DNA of 64,000 nucleotides from Diploscapter coronatus (lineage: Eukaryota > Nematoda > Chromadorea > Rhabditida > Rhabditidae): contig OZ038423.1 of assembly GCA_964036155.1 (NCBI GenBank), positions 30,085,249 to 30,149,248 on the forward strand. The letters run 5' to 3'. The notes under the pieces were generated by a model. That model had not been told where the DNA came from. It made no database searches and was given only the letters and a program-made list of their open reading frames with translations. Below, one piece after another: positions 48,462 to 62,700 of this stretch. The first letter of the stretch is position 1. Each line of letters opens with the position of its first letter. The translations under genes and the position numbers were made by a program.

Positions 48462-51400
48462 TTAGGACTGAGAAGTGATGACTTCCTTGCCCGTGGCCCG
48501 AATCATCAGCACTCGAGGCAGATCCTTCGTCAGAACTCCCAGATACGTGTAGTACTGGGCCAGTGCTACTTCTGCAAATAGGGGAAGTTGAGAAGATTGT
48601 AATAGCCAGAAATTTTAAAACTAATTATTTAACTCGGAAATTCCTGAATGAAGTAAAAATAACGTGACGGTCTTCAAAGCTAAGTATCCAACTCCAAAAT
48701 GTTTGAACGAGAGAAAGAGGAAGGCTGGCTATTTTGAAAGTGAAAAATTCAACTTAAAAATTTCTCTATCTGCGGTAAAATGTTAATAATGAGAATCTCG
48801 AATGTCTAGGTTTCAAGCTACAAATTACGATAAGGAAAATGGTAGTAATAAAAATGATAAATTTAAGAAAAGTAAAATAAAACATACCATCCTCTCCAGC
48901 GAATGGTTTCGGCAAGTTGATGAGGATAAGAGCTGCATCAGAGGAGTGCTCGTGGAATGTCTCGTTCAGTTTAACTGCAGTGTTCATTTTAGCTACCTGC
49001 AAAAATGTTTTTATTATTTTTCAAGGAAAAATCTCAGACCTTCTTCATTCTCTCCTTCTTCGCTGCCTTTTCTCGTTCCTTTTCTGCAGCTTCCTTGTCC
49101 TTTTCGTCATCGTTCGTCTTTCCTGAAATTGAGAATTTGGCAGGATCTTCTATTTGTATAAAACTCGAGGCTTTGCGAAGAAAAAGTTGACTCGTTCTTT
49201 AAAATTTCTTAATTTTCGACCAACAGTATATTTTGATTCTATCAACTAGCGAACGATGCACACCGCTGCTCAAGTGCTTTGTGAGTTATTTCTGAGTTTT
49301 TGGTGTAGAAATGTTCAGTGATAAGTGCTAGAGATATGGAGTGCCTACGCAAAACAGAACATAATATCCTGGAGATGGGGGTTTTGGGAAACTTGGCAGT
49401 ATTTTAAAAATTGCGCAAGTCAGAAATTTTCCATCGTGAAATATGTTGAATCAAAGATAAATGAAAATTCACTTATTAGCAAAAGTTCGGTAATGCAAAA
49501 AAGTTCAAACCATACAATGCCTACTTTCTTATCAAAATTTGATAAGGATTAAATTTAGCTCGCATTTGTTAACTAAACTATGCAATCAGTCCAAATTTTA
49601 AGAGTTAGACCGTCCTATGGTTTATGATTATGCTATAGAAAAATGATCACGTATTTCCAAATTTTTGTTCATTACTATACTTTCTCAGAAAATCATCATT
49701 AATAAGAGTAGGCGAAATACTGACCACTTTTGTTGCTGTCCTGACTGTCTCGTCTGCGTTCCTTTCCATCCTCGTCCTCCTCGTTGATCTTCTCCGTCTT
49801 CTCCTTCATTTCTGCAGTCACTATCGGCTGCAATTCACTTCATTTGCACTTTATCATCGCTTTTATTATTTTTCAATTTACTCGGAACTCACTTCAATTT
49901 TCTTTCAAATCTTGCAATCTTTAATAAGTGGAATGTAGAAAAGGGGTGTGCTTTGATAATCCACTCACCATGGTCATTCTGGCTGCGTTCGCATTCGGCA
50001 CTCCCAACAGATTTCCGTGAGCTGCATTCTGGGCCTGATTTGCATTGCGAACCATCTCCTGGAAATATAATACCATAGGATTTTAGAGCTGAAAAAATGA
50101 GAAATGAAATGCCTTTTTGGAAATGCTAAAAAATAAAATGCAGAAGACAATGAAAATTTTAGCTGCCGAGTAGAATTTTCATATCTAGTTTTTTTCCATT
50201 CTTTCAAAAAATCATCTTGTCCAAGTTATCTACGACTATGAAGAAAGAATTCAAGACCAGCTAGTGCAGAATTCTGATAAAGAAAAACTGAAATAGATGA
50301 TACCCTCATTTGACTGAGCACCATGGTCCTTTCCTCCATTCGAAGTGTGTGTTCGAATGCGCTCTTCGACACTTCAGGATCGGCTATTTCCACTATCTGA
50401 AACAAATTGTATTTGAAGAAAAACGAAACAAGTTTCGATCTAGGAATATTTGTATAAAGTTCAATTTTGACTGATATTTACATTTGCATTGATGGTCTCT
50501 GTAGGTTTCATAAAGCAACATCCATGTAAATGTTATACAAATACAGACCTTGATCTTAGCTTTGATTCTGAGATTGTAGAGCAGATTGGTGAGTCCCTCC
50601 TGCATCTTGACGTTGTTGTCGTGTTCGCCGGCAATGGAGATCACCCTCAACTTGCATCCTCTCCACACTTTGCTGTGAGTCAGCAGCCAGCCGATCAGAA
50701 TGGTCAGTCCGCCATCCTCCATGATGCAGTAGATGTCGATTGTGCCCGTCATGCGCTTGTCGTTCGAGGGGAACTCGCAAATATCCTTCGCGATCACCAT
50801 CGACATTCCCATTGCACACGCAACTTTCAGCTTGTCTCAAACAGATTCATCAATCAGATTTCAGTTGATTAGGAATGTTTATGTTTGTACTATCACAAAT
50901 TATACGAATTGTGAATGATATGGCATTTCGTTCACAGGATTTATCAAAAATTGATGAAGATTATTCTATTCCACTTTATCGATCTTTTCCTTGAAAAATA
51001 GCCTACCCATGAAAGTGGCATATTCATCGTTGTAGATTTCATCAGACCTTGGCCAGGAGATAAGGACCGTGTTGGGCTTGAGACCGCCCAATCCGACCGA
51101 CTGGATGAGTGTCGACATCGATCCGTGCACCTGTACAACATTATTCTATCGTTTTTCTTCGATCTTTACCTGATTATTGCTGTGAATGAGCGTCTTGGCG
51201 AATCCCTTCAGTTTGGCTCTGTCCATGTCTTCGGTAATTCGCGATTTTACCTATAAAAATCATTATTTGGAAAAGTTCATTCGAACTCGAAGATTTCTTT
51301 CCAAAATTGTTAGAATTTAAATATCTCGATACCGATAAAAAATTTCATTTAAAGTTCTCACCTTAGCAGCAGCTGCTCTGGCACTGTCGTCAGTCGGATC

Positions 51401-54400
51401 TCCATTTAGGAAGGAGGTCACCAGAGTCAATCCTTTGCTCGCCTGAAGACAGAGCAAGTAATCGAACAGAATCTCAACAAAAATAGGTCTTACCTTAAGC
51501 TGAGAAGCCAAATGGAGCAAGTTGATGTAGGAGACATCGATGAGGTCTTTGCGCCACTCGGTTGACAGAAGCAGCAGAAGTTGGGGTCTAAAGTCATTGC
51601 ATTTTGGGTTGAATTGAAAATTGTAGACGATTGCTGCTTTTTCTAGTTTCATTCACAATCTTGCCATGTTCGATATTTTCAAAAAAATTGACATTTTCGC
51701 CTCTGAAAATTTCCAGAAAGCTCCAAAATAAATCATGTATGTCAATAAAGCCAAATAATAATAATAAGAAAATTGCACCTGAAGTTCTTGGGATGTGGAT
51801 CGTCCTCGGATATTTTCATGAGCGAGAATTGCGCAGTGGACAAGGCGATTCCACGGAATCCATCGCCCCACTCCTTCTTCGCTCTAAACAGAATTAACTC
51901 CTTCTGAGAAGATAAATTTCGAAAAAGCTACCCCTTGTATTCGACATATTTATAGATTCCGGCACAAAGCAGAATGGCGATGATGGCGTAGTCCCAGTGC
52001 GTGGAGAACATGATGAACAGACACAGGAACGCACCCAACATCGATAGGGACCTGAAAGTTATCTTTTCTTACAAAAATAGAAGTCATTTTTCGCAAGCCA
52101 TTTCAATGTTTGTTTAGTTTCTTGTAATCATTACGCAATTTTCTTTGCTTGCATACACTTTGCAGACCAGGTAATGATTACAGATGGGTGAGGGTTATTA
52201 TACTAGATGGCAGTTATTGTGAATCGATTTTCTTGAGATTTCAGTGTGACTTCATTGTTGATCCCCGTTCGATCTTCGTAGATGAATTTCAAGGCAAGCA
52301 AAAACATTAAAACTAACCAATGATAGTATTTGAATCTGGGTCTCCAATTAGGGGCACCCATGAGGGAGTGCATGGCGCAGACGATGTTGACGAATCCATA
52401 GCACATCAGGAAGAAGAAGTCGACCACGGCAGCGATCGTGTCCACTGCTCCCATCAGAATGGCTAGTTCCGCGATGATCGTTGTCAGGATCAGGCTGAAA
52501 AGAGATTAAATTAAAGGAGAATAGATGGGGAGCATATTGTGAAATTTTTCAAGAATGTTATATCAGATCTTGAAAAGCTGGTCTGTGAATTTTTTACTCT
52601 CGATTTCTATGAGTCCGTAGCGTTGTCCACCAAAATCTTTGATGGACAACGCCTCACTTTTTTCTGAGGCGTTGTCCACCAAAAATAATTAGCTGAGGCG
52701 TTGTCCATCAAAGAGTATAAAACTGAGGCGTTGTCCACCAAAGGTTTTCTATGCAGTAATCAAGTAGGAAACATAACTATTCACAAGGTATAGAATGCAC
52801 AAACATGGAAGGCTGTCTTTATCTGCCAAAATATACCGTTATCCGCTAAAAACTTTGATGGGTAACGACAGTTTTTGCTATATCGATATCCACCAAAATT
52901 ATGAGATGCATGAGGTAGTGAAGTTGTAAATTCAAAATCTAGATAAAGGTAGGATAGATAAGTTAAAGAGTAGGAAATAAGGATAGGGTAAGATAGGGAG
53001 TATGACCGATTAGGGATATTTGAAATTTTTCATTATAACAATGATTAAGTTTGATTTAAAAATTACTATCCAAAAATGTACAAATTCTATTCGTATATCA
53101 TATGCTACAAATTTTTGAGCTATTTTTATCCCGACTTTTATCAACTTTGCTCCATATTTTACAAATTTCGATCCATCTATACTAAAAATATACTAAATCT
53201 TGCTTTGGTGGACAACGCCTCAGCTAATTATTTTTGGTGGACAACGCCTCAGAAAAAGTGCAGCGTTGTCCACCAAAGATTTTGATGGACAACGCTGCAC
53301 TTTGGTGGACAACGCACGCCCTCCATTTCTATTCCTTCTTCTTCTCCTTTCCACGTTTCGAAACGAAAATTGGCACAAAGAAAAATTTTGAAAGTTGGAA
53401 TAACTCACGCCCTGAACGGCTCTCCACTGGCTCTGGTGACTTTGAACGGCGTTAGAATGGGAATCACATCGTCTTTAGAAATGGCCTGAAATATAAAGAT
53501 AAGGAGTTGAGGCAAGAAGGCAAGAAGACAAGAGTGTAAGAGACAAAGAGACGAACCAAGAGAATTCTGGGAGCTGAGCAGAGACACTGCAGAGCTGCAC
53601 CGAAAGTGGAGAGGAAGGAGCCGATGAGTAACACCCAGCGAGACGGCCATGACAGCAGGGCCACGACCATGTTGCCTCCGATCGCGAAGCCGTTTCTGAA
53701 AAGGCAAAAATGAGATTTGCCTGTTGGGGAGTCGTAAAGCCTTATTCCTTATTGTTGGCTAGCATTTTTTTAAAAATAATTTCTAATTTGACTCGCTACA
53801 ACACCCAATTCCTTCCACGATGGATGAAGCAATACTTGAAGCATAGTGTCTTCTCTTGCATCCCCACTTTATTCTGTTTTTGTCGGACCCTTAGGAATGA
53901 AGTGGTGAATTTTTCATTTAAATCATTGACAATTGACATTAAAAACGAGAAGCAGAATAATGGAATGGCTACTTCAGCATCATTTGAAATTTGACACTGT
54001 AACGTTGCCGTCAGTTTGAAAATGACGTCGAGATTTCTTGTAATTGACGGAGTAACTCTCTTTAATCAAACGATGAAGTGGATCTTATTTTTCCAGAAAG
54101 ACTTAATTGTTGAAGAAGAAAGCATTCCCGTAATTCAGCTCCACCATCATTTACAAGTTACCAGTGTAGCTATTTAAGCATTTTGGATTGTAAGCAACGA
54201 AAATTCGCTGACTTGTCTCTAAGCACGTCTCCATCAATCGCGGCACCGAAGACCGCAGCCAGAGAGAAGTAGACGAATGAAGTCGTGAGCTGCGCTGCGA
54301 TTGTTCCGCCGGGTATCGACTTCTGGGGATCCTTTAAATCACCTGAAAATCACACAATTCATTTTCAAGAAGAGATCAACGGTTGGCATACCACTCATGT

Positions 54401-57400
54401 TTGTGCCCGTGAAGATGCCTGTCACTGCAGGGAAGTAGATGGCCAGCAGAACAAACCACGTCGTTTTCACATCCTATACAACAAATATCATTCTTCTTAC
54501 TCAGAAAAAGTACCTTTTCAAATAAACATGTAGTGAAAAACAGACCTGGAAGACGTCAGTGCTTGTGTCGGCCTTGACAGTAGGCGTCGTGAAGAATTGA
54601 TCCATGTAACTGGTGCCAAGATTATCTGCAAAATAGTTTATCATTTTTTTCAACTTAATACAAAAATGATTGACTATTGGAATCACCGCGTTTGAAAGAA
54701 AAACCATCTCAACGGATCAACTTTTGGCGATTACTTTCAAATTCGGGGGCTTCAAAATTGCCAAGTGTGCCATACCTCTGAAAGCATTGCTGTTGAATCC
54801 AGGATATCCATTTTTGCAGATGAATTTGCCACTGAGAACAGAGGCATTGCAGGCTCCTTCCGCGCCGCACAGAGACGCTTGCATCATTGTGTTGCTGCAA
54901 CGAATCGTGTTGAAATCAGTAGGGAACAAGATGGTAGACATTTCAATAGTGAAATTTAGTGAAAGGAATTAGAAAGATCTGCTCAGAATTGAGTCGAAAT
55001 CAAAATTATTCCTTTCGTATGTTAGTTCACTATTTACTCTTATTTTTCAAGCTTCTCATCAAACTCTATTCTCAGAATTGCAACTTTTAATTCTGACAAC
55101 TGAAGAAATCTATTTTTAGTTACGAGAATATGGTTCTTTCAACTTCTTTCTAAAGAGTGAAAATGTCCCACTTGATGTTGCAGTAGTTGCAAATTTCCTC
55201 GATAGGCATAGATTTGTTCATGAAGGCGCGCGACTGCAGCAAACGAGCGTCGTACATGCATACGCTGAATCAACATTTGCTTTGAAATAATACTTGGTCT
55301 GAGAAGAAAATCGTAAAACTTTCAAATCTGGCTTACTATTGGCCAGTTTCCGGATGCAGCGTCTTCTCGATTCCACCAGCATAGCAGGCAAGAATTGACA
55401 GGATCACACAAACCAGAGAAACCTGCAAATAAGAGGTAAACTTGAAATAATGGACAAGGAAAAATTGTCAATTTCTGGCGCTCGCATGAATGGAATTTAA
55501 ATATTAGCTAAACTTTCATATACTCGCACATAAATACTCAGTTTTTAGCAATAAATTACCGGAGCCAACATCTGCACGAAAACGACGCCCATTGCGACGA
55601 TAAGGAACTCAATGAGCAGCAGAACCGTACCGTATAGACGGTAGTTGTGGGTCATCATTCCGGCAAAGCCTGTAAGCAGTATGTCTGATCAAAATTGCAC
55701 GTCGCATAACGATTTTTGTGTCAAAATTCGTGATTTTCTACTTCAAATGCATTCCGATTTTTCTTTATAAAAGAAAATAGCTCTTGATCAACAACAAACT
55801 TGTTTCAGAGTGGACTTCCTCTCCGCCAATTGTCAGCCAGGGAGTCAGATAGAGCTGAATAGAGAATAAATTAGAGAAAAAGGAAAATTTATGGCTTACC
55901 AGAAGAATTTCGACCCCGCCGACCAAGTACATGCTGGTGGCGATTGTGTTGGCCAGGTAGAACAGAATTCCCACAGCTGAACCGAATTCGGGACCAAGAT
56001 TACTGAAATCAATAGATCAGATGGATTCTGGGATCATTTTCATAAAGAAACGAGTTTTTGCCGAGTACAAAATCTTGAATCAAATCTTCCACTTCTAAGC
56101 TTCATAAGAAACGACGATGCATGGCGTAAGAATCAATTTTACCGTGAAATTAGGAAATACGGTCCTCCTCCCTCGACAACTCCGTTCGTGGCGACGGCAG
56201 AAATCGAGATGCAGGTCAGGAAGGTCTGCAAGAAATTGAATGTTTCAGAGATTTCTCTTCGAAAACTGATTAATTCCATTTGATTTGAGGAAATTTGAGA
56301 CCAGCTACCCAAGAAAGCAATGACTTTCTTTGTTCTTCAAAGAATCAACTCGTAGCTGAAAACTAGAATTGTTGGAACTCATTCTTATCATCATCATTAT
56401 CACATCACGCGTTATTTCAGATTTTTCCTCCAAATTTTCAAAATTGACGGGAAACTAACGCAGAGACAGCAGACGAAGAGGAGAAGGAAGGTCTGTGCGA
56501 GTCCAGCGATGCCCACGAGCCAGAAGAGACGGATGAACATGGTGACGCCCAGAATATGCTGGATCGTCGGCAGGTACACGCCCAGCATTACGCCGAGATT
56601 CTGCAAAGTAATTGTTGAGTAAGGAGAAGAGAGGAACCTTCGAATTTCACACCCATTACGCATATTTAGTGATTTGTGCATAGACTGGACGTGGAATACA
56701 GGAGACCGAAAAATATTCTCAAAATGCTTGAATGACGAACTAGATAAATAGTCTATCATTAATTTTTCCACTTTTGGTCCATTTTAATCACTGGCTATTG
56801 AGTAAATCAGATACATCTATTAGATAGTTTGAATAGCCCACCTTCTTGGAATGCCCACTTTCTGACTGTTCATTGTCATCAGGCCCTGGAGTGGTGTGCG
56901 CCTTGAGGTAATTCGCGAAGAAACTCGTCGATCCCTCCTCGTACAGGGCCATTCCGTTCTTCCATTGCTCTGAAAAGAAAGATATCATTAGAAAGCAGAT
57001 CATCAAAACGATCGTTAGTAGGTGGTGGAAAGCAAAAGCTAGCAAGTTGAAGCGGAAAATAGGAAAGTGCAAATACCATTGTCCATGCTGAAGGCAGAAA
57101 AGTTGTGTCGAGTGGGCCGAACGCGTGGCGATCGAGGCACGGCCAGAGTCACATCTCCATTCGTCCCATTTGCCTGTACGGGTGTTTGAGTCGGCTCGAC
57201 GAGCAGCTTCTCCACGTCTGTGTTCGTCCTGGTGCGCTTCTGCTGCAGAGCGATGTCCGACATGGTGTTGCGGATGGTCGAGGGAGCGACCTGCTCCTTG
57301 CTCACGTGGAATCGAGAAAGACTGCGGTTGATGGAAATGTCGTTGTGCGCAGTCTGGACAGAGACGGACACGAGGGGCGACTCGACTGTAGTATCCATTG

Positions 57401-57530
57401 TGGAGGGCGACATCTCCAACACCGTGTGGTAGTCGGCAGGCGAGGAGCCAGTGGACAGGGGCGAGTTAGGCGGCGAACCGACATCGAAGTTAACCTCCTT
57501 CTTCTTGACGTTCGTACCCTCGCCATTCAT
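48462..57530 (-). CDS. K-Cl cotransporter (KCC, SLC12A4-7 family), isoform with exon-1 start at 57530
   Basis: 29 exons: 57077-57530, 56842-56969, 56460-56600, 56143-56225, 55900-56002, 55800-55854, 55560-55669, 55337-55422, 55172-55264, 54776-54894, 54546-54625, 54392-54473, 54213-54342, 53557-53695, 53409-53485, 52318-52494, 51932-52051, 51779-51883, 51494-51587, 51362-51442, 51170-51250, 51007-51130, 50549-50835, 50304-50396, 49969-50058, 49725-49827, 49040-49122, 48888-48996, 48462-48571; 1178 aa. The membrane core has twelve segments, including [36 protein letters not shown] (K+-site Tyr in the family) and [16 protein letters not shown], and a large Cys-rich TM5-6 loop. The C-terminus ends [21 protein letters not shown]-terminal RFHV (73-76) is a SPAK/OSR1 docking motif, and [11 protein letters not shown] (Thr about 1000) and [10 protein letters not shown] (Thr about 1112) match the two WNK-SPAK phospho-threonines of vertebrate KCCs. 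KCCs export K+ and Cl- at the plasma membrane for volume and neuronal chloride control. Exon 23 begins after an atypical TTTGAG acceptor; the intron before it is ordinary GT-AG. Confidence 0.95.
52620..53315. mobile_element. Non-autonomous transposon-like element with repeat-array inverted ends, in KCC intron 15
   Basis: Left end 52620 to about 52742 holds five copies of GCGTTGTCCACCAAA or GCGTTGTCCATCAAA in mixed orientation, spaced by GAGGC, ATAATTAGCTGA and similar. The right end, about 53202-53315, is the inverted copy, including GAGGCGTTGTCCACCAAAAA with ATAATTAGCTGAGGC. Degenerate copies lie inside (CCGCTAAAAACTTTGATGGG at about 52842). The ~700 bp unit has no ORF. It sits in the intron 52495-53408, antisense-neutral for splicing. 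Confidence 0.85.
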
Positions 57531-59712
57531 GATTTTGCTCTTCTCGCAATGTACAGTGACAGTCGAAGGGATGGGTTAGTGAGGCGGGGCTCTGAATCGA
57601 CAGATCGAATGAATAGGCACAGAAATGACTGATCGAATCGAATGGATGGATGGAAGGAGGAAAGTGCAAATAGCAAAGTGGGAAGAGGAACGCATAAAAT
57701 AGACAGGAAGGGGATGGGAAGATGAAATGTCCCTCGTCGATGTGCTTTTTGCCGAGGAACGAGCAGCCTTTGCCTCATTTCCTAGCACAACAGCCATTAG
57801 ATGAGCAGGATGGATAAAAATACCGAATAATCGAGAAAATAATTATGCGCAGTTTCAAGGAAGACACAGAAGAAATTCGAAGAAAATGAGCAGTAATTTA
57901 AGCATTTTACCAATTCATGAAGTGCAAAATGAGCGTGAAATCGATGAAACTTGGATTCGCTTTTTTTATTTTAGGCGAAAATGAAGAAGAATGCAAAAAT
58001 TAAGAAGTTCTGAAAATAAAAAAAACGGTTGATTGGCTGAGAAAATGATGAAATTAGCTGGAAATGAGCAAGGGAACGAGGAAGAGCGAAAAGGGGATAA
58101 TTGAGGGCGGGGACGAGAGATCGAATGGAAAGAAGACGAAGCGGAAAGCGAGGGAGGATATTGTGATGGGAGGACGGAAGATGATAGGGCTGATTGTGCA
58201 GAAAATAGACAGGGCAGATACCTTTTTTCTTTTTTTTTTTAACTCTTTGGTCCTCTGTATAATTCACCAGTTTTTCCCTCTTTTCCGTACACTATCAAGT
58301 CCAAGATTTGGTCAACTATACAAATGTTGGCGATGAGTTCTACAGAGAGCTAAACAGTTTGCTTATTTACAATGAAATCTGAATGAGGGAGAACTTGTTG
58401 GTCTGCAGATAGTCTCAGGCGGGTATTTGCTGATCTGCACAAAGTGTTACAAGAAATGACAAAAAAAAATAGAAGAAGCTGAAGAGATGACACATCGAAC
58501 AAAAGAAACAGTTCTCATTTGCTGCTGCTGCTTCACAAATTATGACGAAATTCCGCCCAGCATAACAAAATGGCATATTCATCATCAAAATAGGAGGGGG
58601 CCTGTAAATAAAATAGACATAAAATTGCACATAACAAATTTGATACAAATTAATGAGACCAAATGGGAAAAGAAAAGCTCGAAATGGACTGATAATTGAT
58701 AAGAGAAGCAAAGAAAGGAGGAATGGAAATACAGCTGAAGGAATGGCCAAGGGAAAAAGGAGCACAGAGAGCAGGGAAGAGGACAGATGAAGAATGATAA
58801 GCAGGGGAATGTGTTGAAAATACGACTAATGGTCTTGGTGGAATTAATAGAATGATTTATGTCGAACAGGTATTGCATATGAGCGGAAATGAATAAAACA
58901 GACCGAGTTGTTTCAATTTTGAGAAAGTGCCTATTCTCTCTTCAATTCATTTGCAAACCTTTTTCTTCTCTAATTCAGCTTCTCTTTCGATGTTTATTTA
59001 TTCAGCGCATAGACTTTGATGATTAGAAGCACAAAATGACACGTGCAATGGAAGAGAGGCGAGAACAACATGGGTTATCGCTGATAAATCGATCAAACAG
59101 GTAAAGCTCTCGTTGAAAATGCCATAGAAAATGCTCGAATGACTTCAATATCGATGCCTAATAAGCCAAATCTGAACTAATCATCTAGATTTGCGCGATG
59201 AATGAAAAGCGATGTTCGTCACAAAATGTTTGTTTTTCAATTGATTTTTCAACTCTTTAAAGGCGAACTGATAATGCTTAATCTTTTGTCAAAGACGTTT
59301 TGTAAGAATTTCAAAGAGAGGCAGAAAAGTGGAGTCACAAGAATGTAAATTAGAAAAGGAAGGAAGATCATGTTCATTTGCACAAAAGTAGGCAGAAATG
59401 TGCGCAAATCAATCGATCAGAGACCCACCAAGTTATAACAAGCTGCAACCCACATGCACATTAGCAAAGCATTTCATTCGAACTTTTACCAATGCATAGC
59501 ATTTAAAAATCGAAGAAACTTTAATATTAGATCATGATCATGCCATTTTATTTTAGTGCATAATAAATAATGCAAGAAGGCAATTATGTGTTCTGAACGA
59601 AACATATGAATGAAGTTACATCATCTAAGAAGTGTGAAGAGTGAATATTCTCCACATTATTTCAGAGTTTGTTTCGTCCATGACGTCATAGAATGAAGAA
59701 TTTTCGGCTTAC
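57531..59712 (-). other. KCC intron / putative promoter of the exon-1 isoform
   Basis: If transcription starts upstream, this is intron; for the 57530 start it must hold the promoter and 5' UTR. No further exon supported. Purine-rich + strand blocks occur at 57640-57720 and 58060-58160. Confidence 0.45.
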
Positions 59713-62700
59713 CTCCCATGCTCGCAGTCGACATATTTCTTTGACGATCCTCCAGACTAATCCCGCCATTTGTGCTAAAATAGACATCACTATTTATGAG
59801 CCTTAACTTTTGAGAAAATTCTGAGAATGTTCAGAGGGGAAGAGAGATAAATCAACAGATCACATCGGCCATCCTTATCTAACAATAAGCATACATCTTC
59901 TTCATTAACCCCGTCCCCATGTTTGTAAATCTCAACTTTGCTAACTTTTCTATCACAAACATTCAAGTTGATCTTCTTTCTCCGATCATTCTAGACTCAC
60001 TCAAAACGCTCTGAGCTGTTGCTGACTATTATGTGATCTTCCAACTACTAAACGCCCTCAATATGAAAAGTAAGCAGTATCGAGATTTTTATTATCATTT
60101 TTCGGCTTTAATTCAAAATAAAGATGATCTTCACACATCTAATTAATACGACTATTTTCGGTCTCAACAGGTTCGAAACTTATTTTGAGAAATCTTACAT
60201 TTTTGACATGGTCTTTTACTAAATTTGTCATGAATTCACGAATTTTATCTGTGGAAATTTTCAATTAGTTTAAGAGTGCGCCGTAAGTTTGGAATCGTTT
60301 GTAGAATTTCGAAGGCTCCCTGATGCACTTTCATATGCGTTTCAATAAATGTGTGATAGAAATTATCGATTAGGCCCAGAGTATTGCATTTAAACATGAA
60401 TACAATTTTGATCACTAATGATCAAGTCTTTCAAGAAGGAGAAGAAGTGTAATATGAAAAGGTATCTGCAAAATTTTGACGCAACCTGCAGCAATTCAAA
60501 GATATTGGATACGAAGACTCACCCTTCGATGACGACGCCCGGCGGAGGGCCGGATTTATTGTCGTCCATGAGGCGGCCCCACCAAGACGAAGACTTCCTG
60601 AAATGCATCACGGTCATTTCTGATTGCGAGCTGCTGCTTGCAGATAATGATAAATAACCGATGAACGCAGTGACGTGTTTGGATCAGATTGATCAATGAC
60701 ACGATATGGATAGAGGAAATCGATAAAGAGCGGGCAGGGCAAAGGAAGAAAAACAGTATTTTTAGATGTCCGAATCTCCGAAAGCGAACCCTTGAAAGGA
60801 AGGAGCAGAAATAGGAACATGGGAAAAGAGATATAAGCACATCAATTCGATTGATCAGTGCATCTGTTGTATCCGTCTGCCTGTCTGGCCATGTTGACTC
60901 TCTCCATCTATCACTATATCTCTTCAGCATTATGCACGCACTCTCTCTGTACAACTTTGTAAGCAGTAAGTTGCGTTTGTCAGTCGCGATCACAAGTCTC
61001 GAGGAAAAACCGGAAACCCCTAACACAATACATCATTGACATTAGGGAGGTAGGGAGTTGAGATATCGGGGCAGGTCAATTGGATTAGTCTGATTAAGAG
61101 ATAAAGAAGACAAATACAAAGACAAAAGATGAATTCGTGATCCATAGACTGTTTTCGGTGGTAGCATGATTGGGAAATTTTATTTAAAAAATCAAAATGG
61201 AGAGATGGTAAAATTTTATCATGAGTTGTGTTATTTTTTTATCTACACCTCCCACTCATTAATATTGAGCTAGATTGAAATTTGTTGATTTATAATAAGC
61301 CAAAAACTTGAACACAAACACATTTTAGAATTGTAAACTTATCATTTTATCCTGAACCGATTCGATTCGATTCAAACTTGGCATACTTCTAGAAGATACC
61401 AAAACTTGATTATATGTGAGGTATCAATACAATAAGTTTAGCATAACTAGCAATTAATCGATATCGAAAATCAAATTTATGTCCAAACTTTTAACATCAA
61501 CTGTATTTGGTTATGATAATATGCACGCGATAAGTGACAAAATTTCATACGGATTCGAATTTTAAGCGCATTCCTGAATTCGTGGAGAAGGACGTAATGA
61601 GATCTGAGATTATTTTGAGCAAGTCAATTATTAGGTTCAAGATCTTGTACAAAAAGCCATAAATAACGAGAGTAATATGCATCATTTTATGGCTATTTGT
61701 CGATAATCCAATCAAAAATGTTCAATGTGATAAATGTGATGAAAGATGAACTATCAGGAATGGATTAGACGAAATCTCGACTGTCTCAACATAGTCACAG
61801 ATAAGGAAAGATATGTTGAAAAATTGAGAGACGGAGGGAAGCAGAGAATCTGATTGGCGTAAGAGAAGTGAAGAATGGAAGAGACATTAGATAAATGAAG
61901 AATTTTGATAGCACCCTGCCCATTTATTAATCAATTACTCAACCATTTGCGACTGACACAGAATCGTTGGCTGCGCATGAAATTCCCCAAACATTGACAT
62001 AACTGCATCTGAGAGATTGACAATTTGCTTTTGATAGTTCAGTATGCATAAAAACAGGCTGTCAAAAATAAACCGCAACGAACTGCTGATTTTGAGGGAT
62101 ATCGGATCGAAATGATCAGTTTCAACAAATAGCCCGATAATTTGTAAGATGCTGCTAATCAGCCTGCCTGAATAGCTCGTCTCGATCAGTCGCTGCAGCC
62201 CTGCAGCCCCGTGATATGTCCCCTGTCCCCTGACTGACCGTCTTCAGCCTTCATCCTTCACAACCTTCACAGTTCCTCTTCTCTCCATCAATCATTCCTT
62301 CTTCTTTGCCACCTGCTCTATTTCTCCGTTTCCATTTCGATGATCGTTTCCCCTTTCTCAGCCTTACTCAGTTCTGTGTAAATGTTGTTTTTCGAATGTC
62401 CTAATCTACGTCGTCGCAGTTTCACGCGTTAATTTATGAGTATTCTGGGCAGTCGTTCTGTTTCACATGCAATTCGACAGACAAACAATCGATTGGAAGT
62501 GGCAAATTCGAGAGGGTAGGGTACTGTAGTGGGAAGGGAGGAAGGAACGTTCAGTAGAGTAAATTCTTGCGTTAATCCGATTGATGATTGTCGATGATCC
62601 GATGATGCAATCACTAGTCAGGGATGTTCGATTTTTTGTCTCGATTGAAACATTTAGAAACTGTCGCTTAACATTGCAGAATATTTTGAAGTTCACTACA

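Noticed and set aside
50489..50872. 127-codon + strand frame over KCC exon 23
   Set aside because: Antisense shadow of the conserved C-terminal domain exon ([18 protein letters not shown]).
57105..57632. 175-codon open frame on + strand
   Set aside because: It is the antisense of KCC exon 1, whose coding strand is supported by phase and by the RFHV and VEPTQT segments.
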